DNA from: a virus
Direction: 5' to 3' (one strand)
Length of the DNA stretch: 52,099 bases
IMG/VR virus record: IMGVR_UViG_3300047318_000360
Coordinates: 1 to 52,099 of that record
Shown: one piece after another, positions 29,994 through 36,819 of the stretch
Layout of the letters: every line of letters begins with the position of its first letter
Numbering within the stretch: position 1 is the first letter of the stretch
Position numbers and translations under genes: made by a program
Notes under the pieces: generated by a model
Seen by the model: only the letters and a program-made list of their open reading frames with translations
Databases searched by the model: none
What the model was told of the DNA's origin: nothing

Positions 29994-31191
29994 AGCCTAA
30001 TGCAACTCCACCAGAAGTAACCTTCATGAAGTGACCACTGTAGGTACACTCAACTCCAGTGCTCTTAACATCGACAATAGCTCCACTAAAGGTACTCTTC
30101 ACACCAGCACTGGTAAGGTTCACATCAGCTCCCCCATTGAAGTTCATATTGATCTGACTAGTATTAATCTTCACAACGTTCTGATCTTTGAATGTAACCT
30201 TAGCTTCGTCTTTGGTAAGGAAAGTCTTAGTAAACGTCCCAGCATTATCACTAGCCATAATAGTCACATCAGACTTAGTGAATAAAGCTTTAGTAAACAA
30301 TGCCCCATCTCCGCTGGTAGCAGTAACTAGAACATCATTGTTCCTACTCTTTATCTGAGTAATCAGAGTACCATCTTGACTGATTACTTTTAAGTCATGC
30401 ATTCCATCCAAACGAATTTCTCTGTACATCAATTGTTTATCGGTAGCACTCACACCTGTTACAATCTCTTCTTTGTATATGCGATTATCTGAGGCTGGAG
30501 TCAACTCTGAGTGCAAGTCTGTTTTGGCTTTCTCTGCTAAGGAAACATCCCCATAATACTCATTGTATAGGTAATTCTCTGTCTTAGCATCCTTCTGAGT
30601 CTGAGCATATCCAGTGAATCTGTATACTCTACCTCTGAGATTTCTGATAAAGTCTGAGCTTAAGTCTGTGTAATGTTCATAGTTACGAGACACAATACGA
30701 ACAACGTCATCCCACTTACTAATAAATATTTCAGCAAGTCTGGAACTACGTAAAAGCAATGACCCACCTCTGAGTATTGCAAGAATACCACCGCCAGTAC
30801 TCGTAAAAATCCTATCTCCAAGTGCCTTATCTTTAGATGAATTCTGGGAAAAAGACACAGAATCAGACGCGCTTGAGAAACTACCAGTATCAACTAGAAC
30901 TTCGTCTTCATCAATATTTATCGGAAAAGCGTTCTCCATAGACTGAAGCTTCGGCAAGTATCCGATGATTAATGGGTAGCCGAGTCCAGAATTAATAACT
31001 GCTCGATCACCAAGTCCAGGCGTATAGAAGTCATCGCTCCTACTTGAGCCACCTCTGGATTGAAGCCAATGAACTTCAGATAAGTTTTGACCTGATAGAG
31101 TTTTGATCTTACAGAGTTTACGTAAGGTATCTACCTCAGTAACAACTCCTTCATCAAGGGAGTAATCTATTTTCGAAGAGTGATTAAACAT
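29992..31191 (-). CDS. Putative baseplate spike protein (399 aa)
   Basis: Starting at ATG 31191 the N-terminal ~100 residues (GVVTEVDTLRKLCKIKTL, then SEVHWLQSRGGSS and GDRAVINS) fit the OB-fold of gp5/gpV-type spike proteins. The C-terminal ~130 residues are regular short strands (VTIMASDNAG, KVTFKDQNVVKINTS, VDVKSTGVECTYSG) typical of a trimeric beta-helix needle. The spike sits at the tip of a contractile tail. The longer frame back to 31305 has no support. No good ribosome binding site or promoter box is seen. The gene stands alone between plus-strand units. Confidence 0.6.
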   Translation of the reverse strand: MFNHSSKIDYSLDEGVVTEVDTLRKLCKIKTLSGQNLSEVHWLQSRGGSSRSDDFYTPGLGDRAVINSGLGYPLIIGYLPKLQSMENAFPINIDEDEVLVDTGSFSSASDSVSFSQNSSKDKALGDRIFTSTGGGILAILRGGSLLLRSSRLAEIFISKWDDVVRIVSRNYEHYTDLSSDFIRNLRGRVYRFTGYAQTQKDAKTENYLYNEYYGDVSLAEKAKTDLHSELTPASDNRIYKEEIVTGVSATDKQLMYREIRLDGMHDLKVISQDGTLITQIKSRNNDVLVTATSGDGALFTKALFTKSDVTIMASDNAGTFTKTFLTKDEAKVTFKDQNVVKINTSQINMNFNGGADVNLTSAGVKSTFSGAIVDVKSTGVECTYSGHFMKVTSGGVALG

Positions 31192-31202
31192 GGGCGTGTA
31201 AT

Positions 31203-31212
31203 TTGGTATAAG
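31203..31212 (+). promoter_or_regulatory. TTGGTATAAG promoter
   Basis: Exact box followed by TAATATAGGA. It lies between the divergent spike-like gene and the phosphoesterase gene at 31258. Confidence 0.7.
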
Positions 31213-31257
31213 TAATATAGGATAGTATAACCCATTCTTTTTAACTATGAAATTTTT

Positions 31258-32022
31258 ATGAAAATTCAGATCAAGTCCGATACCCACAACGAGTACTACT
31301 ACCATAAAACTAGGGTAATAGACGCTGAAAAGAAAACTATGTATGATATCAGCCCAGATGCTGATGTTATTGTTTTAGCTGGAGATATTTCTGAGTCAAG
31401 CTGTGGCTATTCTATTCTTGATCAGTATGGTGATTGTAAAAAGCCAGTTATTTACGTTGCTGGTAATCATGAGTATTGGGGTACTACTATTGAAGAAGCC
31501 AAGACAAAGCGAAAAGAACTCTTCAAAGACTCCAACATCATTGAACTTGACAATGACTTCAAGATAATTGATAACATTGTCTTTATTGGTGCAACATTGT
31601 GGACTTATTTAGCCAATCCAATTCTAGGGTTGATGGCATCTAGAACAAAAGACTTTATCAAGATTAAAGATTTAACTCCAGAGATCTGGAATGGTATGCA
31701 TTTAGATTCTTTGAAGTTTATCGAAGACGCTATTAAACTTCCAAACTTCAAGGATATGAAAAAGGTAGTTGTCACACATTACCTACCAAGTAAGAAATCT
31801 ATTTCACCTAGGTTTAAAGATGAACCTTTGAATTGCATTTTTTCATCTAACTGTGATTATCTGATGCATCAAGACCCGGCCCCAGATATTTGGATTCACG
31901 GTCATACTCATGATAGCTTTGACTACATGAATGGCAAGACAAGAACTATCTGTAATCCTTACGGATATTGGGGGCATATAACAAATCGGAAGTACAACCC
32001 TGAACTTTTAATTGAGGTGTAA
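31258..32022 (+). CDS. Calcineurin-like metallophosphoesterase (254 aa)
   Basis: Complete two-metal site: SDTHNE (7-12), AGDIS (41-45), GNHEYW (69-74), VTHYLPS in the middle third, HGHTHDS near the C-terminal end, then a closing NPYGY. These enzymes cleave phosphomono- or diesters, including nucleotides and nucleic acid ends. No membrane segment. The ATG has no clear ribosome binding site; the leader is AT-rich. The next gene starts two bases after its stop. A role in nucleotide or cyclic-nucleotide signal removal is possible but unproven. Confidence 0.85.
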   Translation: MKIQIKSDTHNEYYYHKTRVIDAEKKTMYDISPDADVIVLAGDISESSCGYSILDQYGDCKKPVIYVAGNHEYWGTTIEEAKTKRKELFKDSNIIELDNDFKIIDNIVFIGATLWTYLANPILGLMASRTKDFIKIKDLTPEIWNGMHLDSLKFIEDAIKLPNFKDMKKVVVTHYLPSKKSISPRFKDEPLNCIFSSNCDYLMHQDPAPDIWIHGHTHDSFDYMNGKTRTICNPYGYWGHITNRKYNPELLIEV

Positions 32023-32023
32023 C

Positions 32024-32476
32024 ATGACTAAAATGCTTAGAGACTTTAATGTAATGATGTTAGTGTTGTCTTTGTTAGTACTTTCTTTAGTTGCGTGTTC
32101 TAGTAGGGAACAAAGTGCTGAAGAGTTAAAGCATGCAATTGCCGAAAAAGCACAAGAACTACAAATGAAATCTCAAGCCAGAGCTAGTTTCGAGGAGCAG
32201 GCGACTTGGGAAAATTGCAAAGTAGGAGCTATGAGTTGGTATCGGCCAGATGGATACACTGAAAGAGCAAATGCTATTCTTTGCAAAGGTGAAGATTCTT
32301 CTACTATAACCCGTAGAGTTAGGAATGGTAAATCTACTCGTGAAGTAAGCGATATGCGAGTTGTGGAATCAGCCCTTACTGAAGAAGAGATCAGAGCTGA
32401 AGAAGAAGCTTCAAAGAAACAAGAAGCATTGAAGAAGCTCAGTGAGGAAGAGAAGAAATTGTTAGGCTTGAAATAA
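32024..32476 (+). CDS. Putative lipoprotein (150 aa)
   Basis: ATG 32024 has a GAGGTG site and is preferred to a TTG at 32012. Signal peptide: basic start, hydrophobic core and lipobox LVAC with Cys25. The mature part begins with a helical segment, has one central beta-rich part and ends in a long Glu/Lys coiled coil. It would be anchored in the bacterial envelope; lysis control or superinfection exclusion are known roles of phage lipoproteins, but nothing here decides between them. Confidence 0.7.
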   Translation: MTKMLRDFNVMMLVLSLLVLSLVACSSREQSAEELKHAIAEKAQELQMKSQARASFEEQATWENCKVGAMSWYRPDGYTERANAILCKGEDSSTITRRVRNGKSTREVSDMRVVESALTEEEIRAEEEASKKQEALKKLSEEEKKLLGLK

Positions 32477-32480
32477 AAAA

Positions 32481-32496
32481 CCCAGCCTAAGCTGGG
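32481..32496 (-). terminator. Hairpin oriented as a minus-strand terminator
   Basis: CCCAGC-CTAA-GCTGGG is preceded by an A run, so the T tract follows it only on the minus strand. It stands at the end of a plus-strand gene, where a terminator in the other direction would be expected. Confidence 0.4.
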
Positions 32497-32564
32497 CCGC
32501 CTGAACCTAACAATAGAGTAGCGTTCACAGGACTTCACAAGTAGTTTAACACGGAATTTATAGT

Positions 32565-32786
32565 ATGAGTGAAAACGGTAATAAAATTGCAGAAAGAATA
32601 CAGAAGTTTCTGGAGATACTATCGAAGTATGACATTGCTTACGTGTATGCTCACTACGAAGATTTGGTAGTAGAATTAAAGCATACTCAGAAAGTTCGTA
32701 GCATAGCTGAAGAAGACAAAAAGGCATTGAATGAACTTAATGCCTTCAACGATTTAAACCCACTAATCTGGCGTATTTTTCACTAG
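32565..32786 (+). CDS. Hypothetical helical protein (73 aa)
   Basis: Charged helical protein with no family recognised. The ribosome binding site is weak. It is followed by a degraded stem-loop (32793-32818) of the GCTAACAYAG loop family. The next promoter comes after it. Confidence 0.5.
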   Translation: MSENGNKIAERIQKFLEILSKYDIAYVYAHYEDLVVELKHTQKVRSIAEEDKKALNELNAFNDLNPLIWRIFH

Positions 32787-32792
32787 CAAAAC

Positions 32793-32818
32793 AAAGCCCG
32801 CTAACACAGGGGATTTTT
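32793..32818 (+). terminator. Weak terminator, GCTAACACAG loop family
   Basis: AAAGCCC / GGGGATTTTT, a shortened stem with the recurring loop. Confidence 0.5.
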
Positions 32819-32836
32819 ACATTAGTCATATCTAAA

Positions 32837-32846
32837 TTGGTATAAG
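32837..32846 (+). promoter_or_regulatory. TTGGTATAAG promoter
   Basis: Exact box 51 bp before the ATG at 32897. Confidence 0.7.
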
Positions 32847-32896
32847 CTATATGGAAAAAACCTATAATCCTCTTATTATCTCGGAGACATCCTGAT

Positions 32897-33106
32897 ATGC
32901 TGACTTGGACTTTGTTTTGGAAAAATGGTAAACGTGAAGTTATTCATGGTACTGATTTAGATGATGCCCTTACTAATAATGGGCACACCATGGAATCAGT
33001 AAAGAATACTCAGTTCTATACTCAAGGCCGTTGCAAGAGTTACGAATACGATGAAGAAACCAAAGAATGGATTCATAAATCGGAAGTAGCTGCAGCTTGT
33101 CTGTAG
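32897..33106 (+). CDS. Small protein, paralogue of 34474-34755 (69 aa)
   Basis: The pattern TLFWKNGKREVIHGTD...YEYDEETKEW aligns with TLYWKDGKRQVIEAND...YEFNREFKRW of the other copy, so the two form a small family with a beta-hairpin start and a conserved W near the end. Single-gene unit with its own promoter and terminator. No known function. Confidence 0.65.
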   Translation: MLTWTLFWKNGKREVIHGTDLDDALTNNGHTMESVKNTQFYTQGRCKSYEYDEETKEWIHKSEVAAACL

Positions 33107-33112
33107 CAAAAC

Positions 33113-33141
33113 AAAGACCCGGTTGTATAGGGTCTTTTTTT
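33113..33141 (+). terminator. Terminator
   Basis: AAAGACCC / GGGTCTTT stem with a T run. The loop is changed (GGTTGTATA), but the stem is that of the other cassette terminators. Confidence 0.75.
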
Positions 33142-33159
33142 ACATTTGTGCCATCCATT

Positions 33160-33169
33160 TTGGTATAAG
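33160..33169 (+). promoter_or_regulatory. TTGGTATAAG promoter
   Basis: Exact box 62 bp before the ATG at 33231. Confidence 0.7.
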
Positions 33170-33230
33170 AAATATAGATAAGGACATAGATTCTTATTCA
33201 TTTTCTATAATATTCACGAGGGTAAAGTCA

Positions 33231-34370
33231 ATGCGTATTCGTAATGCTAAGATGGATGAATCCGGTAAAGAAGTTCGTGTAATGTGGAAAGAGCCTGAAT
33301 GGAGAAAGGCTGCTGGTTATTTTCTCCTCGATATACCTTTACTCTGCGAATATGAAGAGTTGAAGGGTATCACCCAAAGCGATATGCTCCGCATGCAAAT
33401 CGCCGTACTACCCCCTGAAATGCATCGCACCAAGGGCGGCTTCAATGACATGATCGGCAACCGTAAAAAGTTGAGGACATTCATTGATCAAATCAAAGCC
33501 GAAGCAATCACCGTTGTACAAGTTGTGCAAGAGATCCCTCTCGAAAGCGCAGCTGAAGTACGGGAACTGCCACCACAAGCGGACATCCCTGAAGTTAAGG
33601 CGGCAATTGCCGAAGTGCTGGAAGAGCATGACGAAGGCGAAAGCCAACTGATGTTCTTCGGAGCAGTAGGGAACAGGGCCGAGATTGTTCAGAAACCAGC
33701 TGTGGAAAAGGTCTGCGTGACCTTACCAGGGCCCACCATAATCGGTGCAGGTGTACTGAACCAGATCTTCTCAAAGCCTCTGACCCCACGTGCAGCAATG
33801 CAGGCAGTCAGTGAAATGAGCTTGGATGCAATTTTGGATCTGTTGTCGGATCGGGTTGCTGACAAGGTTGCGGACAGGGTTGCTGCCAAGATGTCTGAAC
33901 GTATGGCAGCGATCATGCAAGTTAATCCAGTACATGCACCTGTGAAGGCAGTAGCTTCGGTAGTTTCTAAACCAGTAGTGACTGAGCCGAGCCATACGCT
34001 GAAGGCACAGTTGGCTGTAGCAGTAAAAAGCATGCCGAAACCAAAGAAACCGAAGATCATAATCATCGGCATGCAGGGTGCTCAAGCTAACGAAATTGAG
34101 AAAGAGTTTCCTAAGTTTGAGATCGTGCATTTACTCCACGGCAATGACAAGATCAAGGATAAGATCAAGTCAGCCCAGAAGGTATTGGGTATCGAGCAAA
34201 AGCTGGGCAGTTCAGCCAAGATGATCAAAGAGATGCATGGCTCCAACTTTGTGATGCTGAAGTTCGGCATGACGAATATCCGCCATCAACTCGGCATCTG
34301 GGAAACCTGCTACCTCCAGGATCCGACGTACTTCAACATGAGCGAAGCTGAGCGTGTTAATTACTCGTAA
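33231..34370 (+). CDS. Unknown multi-domain protein (379 aa)
   Basis: ATG 33231 after GAGGGTAAAGTCA; the longer frame back to 33123 lies over the promoter and is rejected. The middle is Pro/Ala-rich with an amphipathic repeat (DRVADKVADRVAAKM) likely to oligomerise. The C-terminal ~100 residues look like a Rossmann-type half (KIIIIGMQGAQANEIEKEF, then IVHLLHGND). Codon use is richer in GC-ending codons than its neighbours, as in the Ubl gene, hinting at high expression or different ancestry. No family is recognised. Confidence 0.65.
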   Translation: MRIRNAKMDESGKEVRVMWKEPEWRKAAGYFLLDIPLLCEYEELKGITQSDMLRMQIAVLPPEMHRTKGGFNDMIGNRKKLRTFIDQIKAEAITVVQVVQEIPLESAAEVRELPPQADIPEVKAAIAEVLEEHDEGESQLMFFGAVGNRAEIVQKPAVEKVCVTLPGPTIIGAGVLNQIFSKPLTPRAAMQAVSEMSLDAILDLLSDRVADKVADRVAAKMSERMAAIMQVNPVHAPVKAVASVVSKPVVTEPSHTLKAQLAVAVKSMPKPKKPKIIIIGMQGAQANEIEKEFPKFEIVHLLHGNDKIKDKIKSAQKVLGIEQKLGSSAKMIKEMHGSNFVMLKFGMTNIRHQLGIWETCYLQDPTYFNMSEAERVNYS

Positions 34371-34382
34371 TCCGTAGTACAA

Positions 34383-34410
34383 GAGAGCCCATAACATCGG
34401 GCTCTTTTTT
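34383..34410 (+). terminator. Terminator
   Basis: GAGAGCCC / GGGCTCTTTTTT with loop ATAACATC, then AG. Confidence 0.85.
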
Positions 34411-34427
34411 AGTTTTACCATTCCTTT

Positions 34428-34437
34428 TTGGTATAAG
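34428..34437 (+). promoter_or_regulatory. TTGGTATAAG promoter
   Basis: Exact box followed by AATAGTACA, 37 bp before ATG 34474. Confidence 0.7.
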
Positions 34438-34473
34438 AATAGTACAATAACTAATCCTATCGAAGGCCCTGAA

Positions 34474-34755
34474 ATGAAAAACTTCACACTGTATTGGAAA
34501 GATGGTAAACGTCAAGTTATCGAAGCTAACGATGACGAAAGCTTTACCCAAGCCTTTTCTCGTGTTCTGCCAGAAGCTTCTATTGGAAGTTTGTATTTCC
34601 ATTCAGAAGGAAACACTGATAAGTATGAATTCAACCGTGAGTTTAAACGTTGGGATAAAAAGAAGTTCCAACGTTTTAAACAAGAATCCTCACCGGTAAT
34701 TGATAAGGGAAATTGCCAGTCTTGTGGTGGTCCTAAAGGTGAATGTATCTATTAA
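34474..34755 (+). CDS. Small protein with C-terminal Cys cluster (93 aa)
   Basis: Paralogue of 32897-33106 over its first ~60 residues. The extra C-terminal part carries CQSCGGPKGEC, a possible metal-binding knuckle absent from the shorter copy. Own promoter and terminator. No known function. Confidence 0.65.
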   Translation: MKNFTLYWKDGKRQVIEANDDESFTQAFSRVLPEASIGSLYFHSEGNTDKYEFNREFKRWDKKKFQRFKQESSPVIDKGNCQSCGGPKGECIY

Positions 34756-34769
34756 GCACCAAAAGAAAA

Positions 34770-34797
34770 AAGCCCCGCATTTGCAGGGCTTTTTTTT
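34770..34797 (+). terminator. Terminator, likely acting in both directions
   Basis: AGCCCCGC-ATTT-GCAGGGCT with a T run and AG. The minus strand also ends in a U-rich stretch here. Confidence 0.8.
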
Positions 34798-34811
34798 AGG
34801 TTTATAACCTA

Positions 34812-35474
34812 TTATCCAAAACTAACAGGTACAGTACGATCATACTGAATCTGCACGTTCTCAGCAATCACAGGCTGTTGGCTTGTAATTTGTAAAGATA
34901 GACCCTCAATCATACAGTATTCTAGGTACACTGCGCTAAGAGGTTTACCGTAGCCATCACTATTACCACCACGAGTCTTCATAACTAACAACAGCCCACA
35001 AGGAACAGCAAAGTATTCAGAATCCAAGTTGTGCATAATATCGTTACCTTCAGCACCTGGGGCACGAACGCCATCAGTTGCCATCTTTGGACGATACGCA
35101 GATTGAGTCAACGCAGCAAGAATGTTCTTCTGATCTGCAAGCATTTTGCTAAGGCTAATAACTGGTGCGCTCTTACCACGGGTGAAGAACGAACGGTTAG
35201 AACCAATTTCGAATAAACGCATCAGTTGTGCGTTTTGTTGTAGGGCGATATTGTCCACTAAACCAATAGGAACAAGATCCGCACCCGCACTCAAACCTGT
35301 GTAACGAGCCGGACCAGCAAATAGCAGTGTGCTATCTGGTGATGCAGAAAACTGGGAGAAACGCTCATAGCCTTCTTCCTTTAATGAATCTACGTATGAA
35401 CCTTTCCAGTCCCACTGACTTGAAAAACCATTTTGTGCTGTAGTACCTAAACGATCATTAAGAGCGTCAGCCAT
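34812..35474 (-). CDS. Putative tail tube protein (220 aa)
   Basis: Beta-rich protein with PIGLVDNIALQQNAQLMRLFE, a segment RSFFTRGKSAP and a closing EGLSLQITSQQP...NVQIQYDRTVPVSF, the layout expected of a contractile-tail tube subunit. Size and the nearness of the sheath gene agree with this. It has a TAAAATAAGT box 77 bp upstream and a leader with two hairpins, as do the sheath and capsid genes, suggesting abundant late expression. Possible alternative: another tube-like structural protein. Confidence 0.6.
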   Translation of the reverse strand: MADALNDRLGTTAQNGFSSQWDWKGSYVDSLKEEGYERFSQFSASPDSTLLFAGPARYTGLSAGADLVPIGLVDNIALQQNAQLMRLFEIGSNRSFFTRGKSAPVISLSKMLADQKNILAALTQSAYRPKMATDGVRAPGAEGNDIMHNLDSEYFAVPCGLLLVMKTRGGNSDGYGKPLSAVYLEYCMIEGLSLQITSQQPVIAENVQIQYDRTVPVSFG

Positions 35475-35502
35475 TTTATTAATCCTTTTAATATTATAAG
35501 AA

Positions 35503-35521
35503 GGGCCTGTCTCTCAGACCC
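35503..35521 (-). promoter_or_regulatory. Leader hairpin of the tube gene
   Basis: GGGTCTG-AGAGA-CAGGCCC on the minus strand; a second one, GAGGT-TTT-ACCTC, is at 35535-35547. Both lie between promoter box and ribosome binding site and may protect the mRNA 5' end. Confidence 0.55.
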
Positions 35522-35551
35522 GTTGAAATTTGTTGAGGTAAAACCTCTAGC

Positions 35552-35561
35552 ACTTATTTTA
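35552..35561 (-). promoter_or_regulatory. TAAAATAAGT late-type promoter box (tube)
   Basis: Identical ten bases precede the sheath and capsid-decoration genes. Confidence 0.65.
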
Positions 35562-35591
35562 ATCAAAGATTTCAAATATGGCTGATGCTAT

Positions 35592-35601
35592 TTGGTATAA
35601 G
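35592..35601 (+). promoter_or_regulatory. TTGGTATAAG promoter
   Basis: Exact box followed by AATAATAACG, 32 bp before ATG 35633. Confidence 0.7.
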
Positions 35602-35632
35602 AATAATAACGTAAACTCCTTAGGAGATTGGC

Positions 35633-36082
35633 ATGGCTAAACTCTCTGACCCATATGTGGCCTTTATCACGGAAGGTGACATGATACATGGGTATTTCAT
35701 GTCTCGATCGAAATCCAAAATAGATCATGCTCTAATGGAAATTACAGCATGTCTTAGAAAAACCACAGCAGTTAGTAAAAGAATATCACTTACAAGCCCT
35801 TGTATTGTGGATTCGAAAGACATTAAGAATGTGGACCATACATTACTTAATGTCGGTAAGGTTTTAAAAGGACTCGATTTAATATACATGCCCACTAATG
35901 TTATCTCGGAAGGAATGTTATTTAGAGCCATTAACTACACTGGTAAAAAACGTAGTAATGCCGCTGAAGAACTCAAACAGAAGTACGATACCTACGAGTA
36001 TAACCTTCTTCTCAAATCAGCGTTAATCTGTGATCTGAGTCTGATCGTTTCGGTATTAGTCAAAGGCATACCCCAAGGTTGA
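35633..36082 (+). CDS. Hypothetical protein (149 aa)
   Basis: ATG follows TTAGGAGATTGGC. Mixed alpha/beta, soluble, no motif recognised. It ends in a hydrophobic helix of about 20 residues (ALICDLSLIVSVLVKG), possibly a tail anchor. Single-gene unit with promoter and terminator. Confidence 0.65.
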   Translation: MAKLSDPYVAFITEGDMIHGYFMSRSKSKIDHALMEITACLRKTTAVSKRISLTSPCIVDSKDIKNVDHTLLNVGKVLKGLDLIYMPTNVISEGMLFRAINYTGKKRSNAAEELKQKYDTYEYNLLLKSALICDLSLIVSVLVKGIPQG

Positions 36083-36092
36083 CAACCTCTTT

Positions 36093-36122
36093 AAAAGCCC
36101 CTTGATTTAACGGGGCTTTTTT
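36093..36122 (+). terminator. Terminator
   Basis: AAAAGCCCC / GGGGCTTTTTT stem-loop. Confidence 0.8.
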
Positions 36123-36144
36123 AATTTTAATAAAAAGGAAAATA

Positions 36145-36768
36145 ATGAACGAATCACAAGTACGCGCAATTTTTCTGCTGGCTGGTATAGAAATCCACGG
36201 TCTTGAAAAAATCCCTAACAAATACTGGCCAGAAGCTTATGTAGAGGCTCGTCAGGAAAGCCCATGGTGGAAAGTAAAAACCGAACGGGGCATCATCCAG
36301 ATTGGTTGGCGTAAACGGGTCATCAGCATCGAATGGTGCAACCTCGGTATCGTTTATCCAATGTCTTCAACTCCACAGGGTAAGGAATACAGCCAACACA
36401 AGCATGTGTCAACAGATGATGTTACAAAATGGCCAACAGGCATTCATGCTTGGAGCTTAGGTAAAGCAGTAGACTATCTCGTATCATTAAGAAGGGGTTT
36501 CGAGGTTTACGATTACGTCGAAAAGTGCTGGGCCGAGGCTGAGATAAAACCGGAAGACTTGCATGAATTTGTCGTATGTTTTTACGATGAAAATAGTCAA
36601 GCAGTATACGCGGCAGTAAAGGCTCCTAACGAACGCCGTGCAATGACCCAAGTATGCAAACTTGAAGGTGGTTGTAAAGTAGATCGGGTGATGTTGAAAA
36701 CTGAGCACGAAGCAATGTGCAAGCAATACACTATCCCTATTGTGTACAAAGAATATACGAAGGAGTAG
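36145..36768 (+). CDS. Hypothetical protein (207 aa)
   Basis: ATG follows AAAAGGAAAATA. The N-terminal ~130 residues include several Trp (WWKVKTERGIIQIGWRKR) and look like a small alpha/beta domain. The C-terminal ~70 residues (EDLHEFVVCFYDEN, then AAVKAPNERRAMTQ) resemble a ferredoxin-like fold. No family is recognised. No separate promoter lies between it and the gene before, so the two may be co-transcribed through leaky termination. Confidence 0.6.
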   Translation: MNESQVRAIFLLAGIEIHGLEKIPNKYWPEAYVEARQESPWWKVKTERGIIQIGWRKRVISIEWCNLGIVYPMSSTPQGKEYSQHKHVSTDDVTKWPTGIHAWSLGKAVDYLVSLRRGFEVYDYVEKCWAEAEIKPEDLHEFVVCFYDENSQAVYAAVKAPNERRAMTQVCKLEGGCKVDRVMLKTEHEAMCKQYTIPIVYKEYTKE

Positions 36769-36775
36769 CAAAAGA

Positions 36776-36804
36776 AAAAGCCCCGCAAATGCAGGGCTTT
36801 TTTT
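36776..36804 (+). terminator. Terminator between convergent genes
   Basis: AAAAGCCCCGC-AAAT-GCAGGGCTTTTTTT then AG. It also works for the sheath gene on the minus strand. Confidence 0.85.
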
Positions 36805-36819
36805 AGTTCCATCAGGTTA

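Noticed and set aside
32173-32727. 184-aa minus-strand ORF over the lipoprotein gene
   Set aside because: The lipoprotein frame has a signal peptide and ribosome binding site; the antisense frame has neither and crosses a terminator hairpin.
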